Below are positions 23,430 through 32,835 of a stretch of 64,000 nucleotides of DNA, piece after piece. The stretch lies in NCBI GenBank assembly GCA_019565575.1, contig CP067379.1, forward strand, positions 2,790,001 through 2,854,000, given 5' to 3'. The stretch comes from Flavobacterium covae (GTDB lineage Bacteria > Bacteroidota > Bacteroidia > Flavobacteriales > Flavobacteriaceae). How positions within the stretch are numbered: position 1 is the stretch's first letter; each line of letters starts with the position of its first letter. The notes under the pieces were generated by a model. The model saw only the letters and a list, made by a program, of their open reading frames with translations, had not been told where the DNA came from and made no database searches. Both the position numbers and the translations under genes were made by a program.

Positions 23430-24502
23430 ATGAAACCACTAAAAATCAATAATTTAAAAATATCAAAAAATATCTTATTTTTTATATTCTTTGTATTTCA
23501 AATATTACTCTTAAAGATATTTTCAAAATTCCCTACTATTGTAGAGCAATATTATAGTAATGGATTTTACCTTATGATTTCAAAATTAAATAGAATTATT
23601 TTTGGATGGATTCCTTTTTCTATTGGTGATTGTATTTATATTTTAGCATTAATTTATCTTCCATATTGGTTATATAAAAATCGTAAAATATGTTGGAAAG
23701 AAAACACTAAAAATCTCTTTTCTTTTTTAGTAACCATGTATTTTATTTTTCATTTACTTTGGGCTTATAACTATTATCGAATACCTCTTTATAAAAAGAT
23801 GAATCTTAAAACAGATTATAGTCAAAAAGAACTTTTACAATTTACCCAAAATCTTATACACAAAACAAATAAAATTCAGTTTAAATTAACACGTAATATA
23901 AATCAAAAAGTAATCAGTCCTTATACAGCTGTTCAAATATTTGAGTTAGCTCAATCTGGATATATTAATTTAAAAAACAGACATTCTTTTTTTGAGTATA
24001 AAAAGACCAGTATAAAAAACTCTTTGTTTAGCTATCCACTAACTTATATGGGGTTTGGAGGTTATTTAAATCCTTTTACAAATGAGGCACAAATAAATAA
24101 TATGATTCCATCTTATAATTTACCCGCAATAGTTTGTCATGAAATGGCTCATCAAATCGGGTATTCTAGTGAGAGTGAGTGTAATTTTATTGGATTTCTA
24201 GCTACTATCCATAACCAAAATTTATTCTTTCAATACGCCGGTTATACGTATGCTTTACGTTATTGTCTAGTAAATATTGAATCTAAAGATCAAAAAGAAC
24301 TCAAAAGAATACTACAAACAATCAATCCTGGGATTTTAAAAAACTTTGATGAAAGTAATTTTTTTGGTCATCACATGAATCCATCATAAATGAAGGTTTT
24401 GAAATCTTTTATGATTATTTTTTAAAGCTAAATCAACAGAAAGAGGGTATGAAAAGTTACAGTAAGTTTATTGATTTATTAATTAACTATCAAGAAAATT
24501 AA
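23430..24502 (+). CDS. DUF3810 membrane protein with zinc-protease-like HExxH (frameshifted)
   Basis: Three N-terminal membrane helices (about residues 12-30, 57-78, 95-112), then an extracytoplasmic domain with CHEMAHQIGYSSESECN. The HExxH motif and downstream Glu resemble zinc metallopeptidases. One missing T at about 24363 cuts off the C-terminus; restoring it gives WSSHESIINEGFEIFYDY and 357 aa. The family is DUF3810; substrate unknown. It lies last in the mutS2 operon. Confidence 0.82.
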
Positions 24503-24590
24503 TTTTTTAAATTCTATACTTAGACAGATCTTAAGTAAAGTGATTTTTTCATATCATTTATATTTTGAATAAAAATTACTATAAGTACAT

Positions 24591-24722
24591 TGGAGGAGTA
24601 TCATAATCAACATTATGTAGTTTCTCTCTTTGGTCTCGATGACAAGATTGCGAACTTTTTGGACAATCTCAAGATTAAAAAATATTATTATGAGGAGTTT
24701 TCAAGGTTTGAATGATATTATA
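24591..24722. repeat. GRCTGTCC-family repeat with diverged ATACCATTTAAA-family flank
   Basis: Reverse-oriented copy. GAGTATCATAATCAACATTATG and GATGACAAGATTGCGAAC lead to TTTTTGGACAATCT at 24657-24670. The flank to 24722 (AATATTATTATGAGGAGTTTTC) is a diverged copy of the segment next to the element at 10070 and 18550. Confidence 0.7.
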
Positions 24723-24773
24723 CCTTTTTCACATTATTTTAGGTGTTTTTTTATCATATTATTTAAAAAAACA

Positions 24774-24794
24774 CCCCTAAAAGTATTTTAGGGG
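24774..24794 (-). terminator. Terminator after ettA
   Basis: CCCCTAAAA pairs with TTTTAGGGG; on the minus strand the hairpin is followed by TGTTTTTTTAAAT. It lies 27 bases beyond the ettA stop codon. Confidence 0.85.
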
Positions 24795-24821
24795 ATTTAG
24801 GAAATTTATTAAAATAATATT

Positions 24822-26510
24822 TTATCTAACCAATTTTTTATATTTTATTCTGGTTGGTACTAAATCGCCTAGGCGTTTTTTACGATTTTCTTCATAATCT
24901 GTAAATCCTCCTTCAAAATAGTATACTTGTGAATCACCTTCAAAAGCTAAAATATGTGTACACACACGGTCTAGGAACCAACGGTCGTGAGAAATAATTA
25001 CAGCACAACCTGCAAAATTCTCTAAACCTTCTTCTAATGCACGAAGAGTATTTACATCTAAATCATTTGTAGGCTCATCTAATAACAATACGTTACCTTC
25101 TTCACGTAGGGTCATTGCTAAATGCAAACGATTACGCTCTCCTCCTGATAATGTTGAAACTTTTTTATTTTGTTCACTACCCGAAAAATTGAATTTAGAT
25201 AAATAGGCACGCGAATTTACTTGTCGTCCTCCCATCATAATTAATTCTTGACCATCACAGAAATTTTCCCATATAGATTTTTCTGGATCAATGTTTTTAT
25301 GGGTTTGATCAACGTATGCAATTTTTACAGTTTCTCCTATTTCAAATGAACCTGAATCAGCTTGCTGCTCTCCCATTATCATACGGAAAATGGTTGACTT
25401 ACCTGCACCATTAGGTCCAATAATTCCCACAATGCCCGCTTGTGGTAGAGTAAAATTTAAATTATCATATAATAATTTATCGCCAAATGCTTTAGCAACA
25501 TTTTTAGCGTCAATTACATTCGTTCCTAAACGAGGTCCATTAGGTATATATAATTCTAATTTTTCTTCTAATTGTTTAGAGTCTTCATTTAATAAACGAT
25601 CATAATTTTGAAGACGTGCTTTTTGTTTTGTTTGACGTCCCTTAGCTCCTTGACGAACCCAGTCTAACTCTCGTTCTAAAATCTTACGTCGTTTTGATTC
25701 TGTTTTTTCTTCTTGTTCTAATCGTTTGGCTTTTTGATCTAACCAAGATGAGTAGTTTCCTTTCCAAGGAATACCTTCTCCTCTATCTAGTTCAAGAATC
25801 CAGCCAGCCACATTATCTAAGAAATAACGATCGTGGGTTACTGCTATAATAGTTCCTTTATATTGTTGTAAATGTTGTTCTAACCAATGAACTGATTCTG
25901 CATCTAGGTGGTTAGTAGGCTCGTCTAATAATAGTACATCAGGTTCTTGTAATAATAAACGACATAATGCTACACGACGACGTTCTCCTCCTGATAATAC
26001 TTTTATTGGCGTATCTGCATCTGGGCAACGAAGTGCATCCATTGCTACTTCAAGTTTATTATCTAGTTCCCAAGCACCACAAGCATCTATTTTATCTTGT
26101 AATTCTGCTTGACGATCCATTAGTTTTTGCATTTTATCAGCATTTTCATAAACTTCAGGCAAACCAAACTGATCGTTAATTGTATTAAATTCTTCAAGTA
26201 ATTTAACGGCTTCTGCTGCTCCTTCTCTAACAATTTCTATTACTGTTTTTTCTTCGTCTAATTGAGGTTCTTGCTCTAAATACCCTACTGTATAACCTGG
26301 CGCAAAAACCACGTCTCCTTGGTGATTTTTATCAATCCCTGCTATAATTTTTAATAAAGATGATTTACCTGAACCATTTAATCCTAAAATACCAATTTTA
26401 GCACCATAAAAAAAACTTAAATAAATATCTTTTAATACTTGTTTGTTTGTTGAAGAGTAAGTTTTACTTACCTTCGACATTGAAAATATTACTTTCTTAT
26501 CGTCTGACAT
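24822..26510 (-). CDS. ettA: Energy-dependent translational throttle protein EttA
   Basis: ABC-F protein, 562 aa, intact and of usual length. Two ATPase domains have Walker A GLNGSGKSS and GPNGAGKST, signature motifs LSGGERRRV and LSGGERNRL, and Walker B VLLLDEPTNHLDAESV and VLLLDEPTNDLDVNTL. Between them lies the linker rich in Arg and Lys that contacts the ribosome. It has no membrane segment. EttA binds the ribosomal E site and gates the first peptide bond according to ATP/ADP level. Confidence 0.96.
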   Translation of the reverse strand: MSDDKKVIFSMSKVSKTYSSTNKQVLKDIYLSFFYGAKIGILGLNGSGKSSLLKIIAGIDKNHQGDVVFAPGYTVGYLEQEPQLDEEKTVIEIVREGAAEAVKLLEEFNTINDQFGLPEVYENADKMQKLMDRQAELQDKIDACGAWELDNKLEVAMDALRCPDADTPIKVLSGGERRRVALCRLLLQEPDVLLLDEPTNHLDAESVHWLEQHLQQYKGTIIAVTHDRYFLDNVAGWILELDRGEGIPWKGNYSSWLDQKAKRLEQEEKTESKRRKILERELDWVRQGAKGRQTKQKARLQNYDRLLNEDSKQLEEKLELYIPNGPRLGTNVIDAKNVAKAFGDKLLYDNLNFTLPQAGIVGIIGPNGAGKSTIFRMIMGEQQADSGSFEIGETVKIAYVDQTHKNIDPEKSIWENFCDGQELIMMGGRQVNSRAYLSKFNFSGSEQNKKVSTLSGGERNRLHLAMTLREEGNVLLLDEPTNDLDVNTLRALEEGLENFAGCAVIISHDRWFLDRVCTHILAFEGDSQVYYFEGGFTDYEENRKKRLGDLVPTRIKYKKLVR

Positions 26511-26585
26511 AACTATAATTTATAATTTTAAAATTTAGAACTCAAAATAATGATTGAAAACTAAAAACTATGATTGATTATTATT

Positions 26586-26774
26586 TTAAACTCTTCCTTT
26601 TAAAGCATTAAAAACCCAAGCATTAGCAAAAAAACCAATTCCTACTGCACTGAATCCCCATCCTGCTACCTCTGCATAACGATAAATACCTAACCCTATT
26701 AAAATTACTCCCATAACAATCATTATAAATGTTGCCCATGCTAGAACTGTATTTTTATTCATTCCTACACTCAT
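26586..26774 (-). CDS. Small two-helix membrane protein (CAL67264-like)
   Basis: 62 aa with two hydrophobic helices (TVLAWATFIMIVMGVILIGL and WGFSAVGIGFFANAWVFNAL) joined by a short basic turn. It matches my memory of a conserved flavobacterial small membrane protein family named for CAL67264. Function unknown. It lies between ettA and holA on the same strand. The start could be MNKNTV, three codons in. Confidence 0.72.
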   Translation of the reverse strand: MSVGMNKNTVLAWATFIMIVMGVILIGLGIYRYAEVAGWGFSAVGIGFFANAWVFNALKGRV

Positions 26775-26821
26775 TTTAAACTCAATATTTTAATTACTTT
26801 AAAGTTGCAAATATCGTAAAT

Positions 26822-27826
26822 TTAGTTAAAAATTTTAACTAACATTTCTTTTAATAAATCATCTTGTGAAAGATTAGTTGCTCCTACTCCTTTACTTTTT
26901 AAATCTATATCCTTTAGTGTTGCTACAATACCGCTTACTTTTTTCATAGGATAATTTCGGGCTGCTAATTCGTAGTCTTTTACAAAAAAGGGATTTACTT
27001 TTAATACTGATGCCACATTTTTAGGATTTTTATCTTTCAATCCATGATATTGTAATAATTGTGAAAAGAAACTAAACACTAAACCTATGGTTAAAACAAT
27101 TGGATTATCTTTTGGGTTTTGAGCAAAATGATCTGCTATTTTATATGCTTGAAGCTGATTTCGTTCACCGATTGCTTTTCGTAATTCAAAGGGGTTAAAA
27201 TCTTTACTGAACCCAATATTTTCTTCTATAATAGCAGGTGTAATAACTTCTCCTTGCTTTAATATTATAGAAAGTTTGTCTATTTCATTGGCAATTCTAC
27301 TTAAATCAGTTCCTAAAAAATCAACAAACATTTGTACCGCTTTAGGTTCTATTTGTAGTTTTTTACCTTGTAAAACCCGGGTCAACCAAGTACTTACTTG
27401 ATTTTCATATAACTTTTTACTTTCAAAAACTAATCCGTTTTTCTCTAAAACTTTAGTAACCTTTTTCCTTTTGTCTAATGTTTTATATTTATAACAGAGT
27501 ACTAAAACTGTGGTATCTTGTGGATTTTCAGCATAAGCTTCTAATTTATCAATGGTACGTGATAATTCTTGAGCTTCTTTTACAATAACTACTTGTTTAT
27601 CTGCCATCATAGGATAACGTTTCGCATTTCCTACAATATCTTCTATTGTAACATCACGACCATAAAGTATTGTTTGATTAAAATCTCTTTCGTGTTCTTG
27701 TAAAATATTTTGTTCTATATATTCTGAAAGTTTATCAATATAATAAGGTTCTTCCCCCATTAAAAAATAAATAGGTTTAATAATTCCTGCCTTTATGTCT
27801 TTTATAATCTTTAGTGCTTCATCCAT
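26822..27826 (-). CDS. holA: DNA polymerase III subunit delta
   Basis: 334 aa, normal length and intact. It shows IYFLMGEEPYYIDKL near the N-terminus, the central RYPMMADKQVVIVKEAQ segment, and C-terminal helices with NPFELRKAIGERN. The delta subunit opens the beta clamp as part of the clamp loader. It is divergent from the HsdR_N-like gene, an arrangement common in flavobacteria. Confidence 0.92.
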   Translation of the reverse strand: MDEALKIIKDIKAGIIKPIYFLMGEEPYYIDKLSEYIEQNILQEHERDFNQTILYGRDVTIEDIVGNAKRYPMMADKQVVIVKEAQELSRTIDKLEAYAENPQDTTVLVLCYKYKTLDKRKKVTKVLEKNGLVFESKKLYENQVSTWLTRVLQGKKLQIEPKAVQMFVDFLGTDLSRIANEIDKLSIILKQGEVITPAIIEENIGFSKDFNPFELRKAIGERNQLQAYKIADHFAQNPKDNPIVLTIGLVFSFFSQLLQYHGLKDKNPKNVASVLKVNPFFVKDYELAARNYPMKKVSGIVATLKDIDLKSKGVGATNLSQDDLLKEMLVKIFN

Positions 27827-28068
27827 ATTTCTTTTTTAAAGTTTAAATTTTAAACCTAGCTTACGCATTGTCAGTTTATTACAAAAAAATAACTTTGAAT
27901 CTAAAAAAGTAGTACGTTTTTTATTCTCGATATAATAAAAATATATTTGTATAAAAATTTTCGTGCATTTTTATCCTCTTTGTCTTTTTTATCTTCATAC
28001 AAAAGCTAACGCATAATCCAGATTAAAAAGAACTTGAAACCTGAAAGTAAAAAAACTATTTTTGGAAA

Positions 28069-28515
28069 ATGATAAAATTAAATTTTCCTAGCTATCAATT
28101 TCGGTTCAAAAATAACGAAAATAAAGTATCTATTTTTGATGAAATTCGTAAAAAATTTATAATGCTTACACCTGAAGAATGGGTTCGTCAAAATGTAATT
28201 CGTTTCTTATTGGAAGAAAAAAAATATCCTAAATCATGTATTAATGTTGAAAAATTAATTAAAATTAATGATTTAATTAAACGGTATGATATTGTTGTTT
28301 TTCAACCTAATGGATCTATTTTTTTATTAATAGAATGCAAAGCACCTGAAGTAAAAATTTCACAACAAACTTTTGATCAAATAGCTCGTTATAATTTGGT
28401 TTTAAATGCTCAATATTTAATGGTTACAAATGGCTTAAATCATTATTTTTGTAAAATGGATTTTGAAAATGAGAAATATATTTTTTTACATAACCTTCCT
28501 GAATATCCTATTTAA
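28069..28515 (+). CDS. Stand-alone HsdR N-terminal-like nuclease-fold protein
   Basis: 148 aa. The LTPEEWVRQNVIRFLLEE phrase and the PD-(D/E)xK-like residues in YDIVVF and LIECKAPEVKIS match the type I restriction R protein N-terminal domain (PF13588) as a single-domain protein. No helicase, HsdM or HsdS is encoded nearby, so it is not a restriction system. This short form next to holA is widespread in Bacteroidota and may be a housekeeping nuclease; its function is unknown. Confidence 0.85.
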   Translation: MIKLNFPSYQFRFKNNENKVSIFDEIRKKFIMLTPEEWVRQNVIRFLLEEKKYPKSCINVEKLIKINDLIKRYDIVVFQPNGSIFLLIECKAPEVKISQQTFDQIARYNLVLNAQYLMVTNGLNHYFCKMDFENEKYIFLHNLPEYPI

Positions 28516-28517
28516 TT

Positions 28518-29047
28518 GTGCTTAATAATATCTCACAAAACATAAACGGAAAAAAGTACTCGTTTTATTTTTTAGTACAATCATAGTATTTATTTTAATC
28601 CTGAGTATTAATATCCCTAATGTAAAAAATGATGAAATTAAAATAAGAATATTTGACGTTCGTCTTTTGGGTTATTCTTACATTGAAGCAAAAAATTTAT
28701 TTCATAATTTAGACACAAAAGGTCGTCAAGCTTATTTGTATCAGCAAATTCCCCTAGATTTGATCTTTCCTATTTTATTTGCAATTAGTTTTATCTTTAT
28801 TTGTTTTCTCAAAAAACTTAATTTATTAGAAACTCAATTTATTTACATAGTTTTATTACCTATCATTTCGGCTTTATTTGATTATACCGAAAACATTTGC
28901 ATTATCTGCATACTAGAAATCTATCCTATTCTTTCTAAAAATTTAATTGAATTATCGAGTTTTTTTACAATAATTAAAGGTATCTATTACACTATCTCTT
29001 TTATTACACTTATTTTTGTAGTTGTAAAATATTTGATTAATTATTAA
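28518..29047 (+). CDS. Multi-pass membrane protein of unknown function (frameshifted)
   Basis: A GTG start three bases after the preceding stop, followed by one missing T in the run at about 28570, gives a continuous 176 aa frame. Four hydrophobic segments are visible: an N-terminal helix, DLIFPILFAISFIFICFL, IYIVLLPIISALFDY, and a C-terminal YYTISFITLIFVVV. The segment between helices 1 and 2 is likely extracytoplasmic. No family recognised. Start choice is tentative; a shorter form would begin at TTG 28667. Confidence 0.6.
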
Positions 29048-29083
29048 AAAAATTAAAAGGCTTATTTAGTAAAACTCCTAAAT

Positions 29084-30085
29084 ATGAAAAAAATTGCCGT
29101 TGTCATACTTAATTGGAATGGACAAAAATTATTAGATCAATTTCTTCCATCAATTATTCAGCATTCTTCAGAAGCAACTATTTATGTTGCAGATAATGCT
29201 TCTACTGATCATTCTGTAGAATTTATAAAAACACAATTTCCTTTTGTAAAAATCATACAAAATACAGGGAATTTTGGTTATGCAAAAGGTTATAATGAAG
29301 CTTTAAAGTATGTTGAAGAAGATATTTACGCATTAGTAAATTCTGACATAGAAGTAACAAAAGATTGGCTAAACCCCATTATAGATTTATTTGAAAAAGA
29401 TCTAACAGTTGCTATTGCACAACCTAAAATATTAGATTATAAAAATAAAACTATGTTTGAATATGCAGGTGCTGCTGGAGGGTTTATTGACCGATATGGA
29501 TTTCCTTTTTGCAGAGGTAGAATTTTTGATACTTTAGAAGAGGACAAAGGTCAATACAACGATATTATTGATATTTTTTGGGCTACAGGTGCTTGTTTTT
29601 TTATACGAAAAGACGTGTTTAGAGAACTTAATGGATTGGATTCTGATTTTTTTGCGCATCAAGAAGAAATTGATTTGTGTTGGAGAGCCTTTAATAAAGG
29701 TTACCAAACTAAGTATTGTGGATTATCTACTGTTTATCATCTTGGTGGAGGTACTTTAAAAACAGGTTCTCCTCAAAAAACATTTTTAAATTTTAGAAAC
29801 TCATTGTGGATGATGACTAAAAATCTTCCCACATCAAAATTAATTCCTATCTTGCTTGTAAGAATGCTATTAGATGGAATAGCTGGTATAAAATTTTTAA
29901 TTGAATTAAAACCTAAACATTTTTGGGCTGTTTTAAAATCACATTACTATTTATACACTAATCTTCCTAAATATTTAAAAAATAGAGATCTAAATCAAAA
30001 AGAAAATTATTACAAAATAAATTCTATAGTTTATCGTTATTTTATTAAAAATGGCAAAATTTTTGCTGATCTATATCAAAATTAA
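29084..30085 (+). CDS. Family 2 glycosyltransferase
   Basis: 333 aa GT2 enzyme. N-terminal VVILNWNGQKLL, then VADNASTDHS, NFGYAKGYNEAL, and the DxD-like LVNSDIEV. A central ATGACFFIRKDVF and EIDLCWRAFNKGY are typical of rhamnosyltransferase-like GT2 proteins. A C-terminal hydrophobic part (about residues 250-275) may touch the membrane. It probably transfers a sugar in cell-surface glycan synthesis; donor and acceptor unknown. The OmpA gene follows after 6 bases. Confidence 0.9.
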   Translation: MKKIAVVILNWNGQKLLDQFLPSIIQHSSEATIYVADNASTDHSVEFIKTQFPFVKIIQNTGNFGYAKGYNEALKYVEEDIYALVNSDIEVTKDWLNPIIDLFEKDLTVAIAQPKILDYKNKTMFEYAGAAGGFIDRYGFPFCRGRIFDTLEEDKGQYNDIIDIFWATGACFFIRKDVFRELNGLDSDFFAHQEEIDLCWRAFNKGYQTKYCGLSTVYHLGGGTLKTGSPQKTFLNFRNSLWMMTKNLPTSKLIPILLVRMLLDGIAGIKFLIELKPKHFWAVLKSHYYLYTNLPKYLKNRDLNQKENYYKINSIVYRYFIKNGKIFADLYQN

Positions 30086-30091
30086 AATAAA

Positions 30092-30945
30092 ATGAATAAA
30101 ACATTTTTAACATTATCACTTTTAGGTCTTTTAACGACCTCATGTGTTTCTAAAAAAAATATACTGAATTAGAAGCTAAAAATAAAGAAACACAAGATTT
30201 GTTGAATACTGCAACTATTAAGTTAAATTCTTGTTTAGAAGAAAAATCGGGACTTAATGCTAGTTTAGCTGCTCTACAAAATGAAAATCAAAATTTAAGA
30301 AAAAACACTTCTGATTTGATTAATAGTTCGAAAGAAATGACTGTTTTAACGCAAAAAGGAGCTCAGAATATAGAAAAAGCATTGGAAACAATTAAAGAAA
30401 AAGACTTAAAAATTAATCGTTTACAAGATGCTTTAACTAAAAAAGATTCCGTAACCTTGGCACTTGTTACAAGTTTAAAACGTGAAGTAGGAATAGATGA
30501 TCCAGATATTAATATAAATGTAGAAAAAGGAGTTGTAATGATTTCTATAGCAGATAATTTGTTATTTAAATCAGGCAGCTATGATGTGAGTGATAGGGCT
30601 AGAGGAGTGCTAGGAAAGGTTGCCAAAGTGGTTAATAGCAAACCTGATTTTGAGTGTATGGTAGAAGGTCATACTGATAATTTGCCTATAAAAAATAGTG
30701 TTTTACTAGACAATTGGGATCTTTCTGTAAAAAGAGCTACCTCTATTGTTCGTGTATTAGAAAAAGATTTAGGCGTAAATCCTAAGCAATTAATACCTGC
30801 AGGAAGAAGTTTTCACATTCCATTAGTTGATAATGATACTCCTGAAAATCGTTCTAAAAACAGACGAACAAGAATTATTATCATGCCAAAAATTGATCAA
30901 TTTTATGAAATGATCGAAAAAGAAATGAAAAACTTAAGTAAATAA
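30092..30945 (+). CDS. OmpA-family lipoprotein (frameshifted)
   Basis: N-terminal MNKTFLTLSLLGLLTTSC is a lipoprotein signal with Cys 18 as the lipidated residue. A coiled coil follows (about 25-110), then an OmpA peptidoglycan-binding domain: LFKSGSYDVSD, VEGHTDNLPI, NWDLSVKRATSIVR, NRRTRIIIMP. One missing A in the run near 30158 splits the lipobox from the body; correction gives 284 aa. It tethers the outer membrane to peptidoglycan. Confidence 0.9.
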
Positions 30946-30951
30946 AATTAA

Positions 30952-30985
30952 ATAAGAGGATCTATTCAATATTTCCTCTTATTTT
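30952..30985 (+). terminator. Terminator after OmpA lipoprotein gene
   Basis: ATAAGAGGA pairs with TTCCTCTTAT around a short AT loop and continues into T-rich sequence, just after the stop. Confidence 0.7.
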
Positions 30986-31130
30986 TTATCCTTATTATAT
31001 TTATTTTTTGGTTGATCCAAAAAGACAAATAAAAGTAGGAAATAATTACTCTTCATTACTTTTTCTACTTTTTAATATTCATTAATCTTTTCTCTTTAGG
31101 GTTTTATTTGTGTTTTCTAACTTAATTCTT

Positions 31131-31339
31131 ATACCATTTAAACTTTAAATTTTGTTTTTTAAAAATAGTACATCTACAAAAGCAACAAAAATTAATGTTT
31201 TTTTTCGATGTGCTTCGCGCTCGAACTAACGATGATTTCAAATATATACTCAACCATCTATTCGAGTTGTTTTTAAAATAAAAAACGTATAGAAAACTTT
31301 ACTTTTTAATCTAGTCTATTTTAAATTTAAATGGCATTA
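31131..31339. repeat. ATACCATTTAAA-family element, about 209 bases
   Basis: Ends ATACCATTTAAACTT and TTTAAATTTAAATGGCAT form terminal inverted repeats. The interior, with CTACAAAAGCAACAAAAATT and GTGCTTCGCGCTCGAACT, is the reverse complement of the copy at 51958-52166. Non-coding. Confidence 0.85.
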
Positions 31340-31354
31340 TGAATAAAAATAGTA

Positions 31355-32110
31355 TCAACCTATCCATTTTTTAAAATCATTCACTCTTTCACGAGCAACT
31401 ATTATTTCATCATCTTTATATGAGGGTAATATTAATTTTAATCTTGAATTACTGTGTAATTGAATTTCTTTAATTGATTTTAAAGGCACAATAAATTTTC
31501 TAGATATTCGATAAAAATCTTCTGGATTAAGTTCGTTTTCTAATTGTTCTAAAGTTCCTTCTAATAAATAATCACGATTATCTAGAGTATGCAAATAGGT
31601 ACCTTTATCTTGACTATAAAAACATTCTATTTCTTGAATTTCAATTAGTTTTAATTGTTGTCCTATTTTTACAGTAAAACGTTTTTTATATTCTTTTTCA
31701 ACAGAATTTACGAGCATACGCCTAATCATATCAAAATCTAATGAAAGATCTTGTAGAGTTGATGTACGAGATTTAAACTTATGAATAGCTTTCTCTAAAT
31801 CATCTTCATCAATAGGTTTTAATAAATAATCAATACTATTTAATTTAAAAGCACGTAAGGCATATTCATCATAAGCGGTTGTAAAAATAACAGCACTTTT
31901 TATATCAATTGTTTCAAAAATTTCAAATGATAAACCATCTGATAATTGAATATCTAAAAAAATCAAATCGGGATGTTGATTATTTTGAAACCACTGTATT
32001 GCTTCTTCAACAGAATGTAATAATTGATTTACAAGTAGTCCTAATTTTTCTACTTTACGTTGCAATAAACGTGCTGATGGTTTTTCATCTTCTATAATTA
32101 TAATATTCAT
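31355..32110 (-). CDS. LytTR-family response regulator
   Basis: 251 aa. Receiver domain has the acidic pocket IIIEDEKPS, phosphoacceptor Asp in LIFLDIQLSDG (about residue 56), and the conserved Lys in DYLLKPIDED. The C-terminal LytTR DNA-binding domain (about 145-250) has FYSQDKGTYLH and FYRISRKFIVPL. It is the partner of the LytS-type kinase encoded upstream on the same strand. Targets unknown. Confidence 0.93.
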   Translation of the reverse strand: MNIIIIEDEKPSARLLQRKVEKLGLLVNQLLHSVEEAIQWFQNNQHPDLIFLDIQLSDGLSFEIFETIDIKSAVIFTTAYDEYALRAFKLNSIDYLLKPIDEDDLEKAIHKFKSRTSTLQDLSLDFDMIRRMLVNSVEKEYKKRFTVKIGQQLKLIEIQEIECFYSQDKGTYLHTLDNRDYLLEGTLEQLENELNPEDFYRISRKFIVPLKSIKEIQLHSNSRLKLILPSYKDDEIIVARERVNDFKKWIG

Positions 32111-32132
32111 TTTTTTAAATATATTTTATAGA

Positions 32133-32489
32133 TTAATTCCATTGCTTTTTATTTTGTTGCTCTTGTTTTATTAATTCTTGTATTTTTTTTTGTTCCCACT
32201 TAGAGCCTAAAATCATATTGGGTAAAAATACGGATAATCCGTGTGCAAGTAAACCTATTCCCCAAAAAAATGCTGTGTAAAAATAATGCCATTCTAAATA
32301 ACTTTCATTTTCTTTTATATTTTGAATATTTGCTATATAAAGTATTGTGTTAATAAATATATATATTATTAAATGGGTATAAAATCCTTTTATTTTCTTT
32401 ACTTGTTTATAAGCTTCTAAATAACGAGATTCTTCTTCATTTGTAGGGATAAAATGTTTCATTTTTTTATATTCTTCTCTATTTTCCAT
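32133..32489 (-). CDS. 2TM domain protein (paralog 1)
   Basis: 118 aa. After a basic helix (YKQVKKIKGFYTHL) come two membrane helices (about residues 38-55 and 68-88), then the family end KWEQKKIQELIKQEQQ. This is the 2TM domain (PF13239). It overlaps the 3' end of the next 2TM gene, so the two are translationally linked. It lies between the kinase and regulator genes and probably interacts with the kinase's own 2TM part. Confidence 0.85.
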   Translation of the reverse strand: MENREEYKKMKHFIPTNEEESRYLEAYKQVKKIKGFYTHLIIYIFINTILYIANIQNIKENESYLEWHYFYTAFFWGIGLLAHGLSVFLPNMILGSKWEQKKIQELIKQEQQNKKQWN

Positions 32490-32796
32490 TCTTTTTGTTT
32501 ATTTATTATTATTTCTTTTTTTTCTTCTTCTATGAGTTCTTGAATTTTTCGCTCTTCCCAATTCTTACTAATAAAAGAAAAGTCATAAACTTTTAAACCA
32601 TGAAAAAACAAGCCTATCCCCCAACCTAGCATTGGATAAAAAAACCAAATATGATTTGATGAATATTTTAGGTTTATAAAAATGAAAAAAGTATTTATAC
32701 ATAAATAAGAAATAAGATGTGAGTAAAAATCTTTGATTTCTTTTACTTTTTCCTTGCTTTTTCATAACGTTGAAAATCATCATTAAAATTTTCCAT
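32459..32796 (-). CDS. 2TM domain protein (paralog 2, frameshifted)
   Basis: One missing A at about 32750 breaks it; correction gives 112 aa starting MENFNDDFQRYEKARKK and continuing VKEIKDFYSHLISYL, with two membrane helices, WGIGLFFHGLKVYDF, and NWEERKIQELIEEE. It is a tandem paralog of the gene at 32133 and of the C-terminal part of the kinase. Its TGA stop lies inside the next gene (28 bases overlap region). Confidence 0.78.
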
Positions 32797-32835
32797 TTTT
32801 TTATAATTTTATCTAAAAATTATTATATCATTTTA

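Noticed and set aside
28069..28515. Type I restriction-modification system
   Set aside because: Only the N-terminal nuclease-like domain is encoded; there are no helicase, methylase or specificity genes nearby.
31131..31339. Possible small RNA gene in the ATACCATTTAAA element
   Set aside because: The hairpin is notable, but multiple copies with terminal inverted repeats fit a mobile element better, and no promoter is seen.
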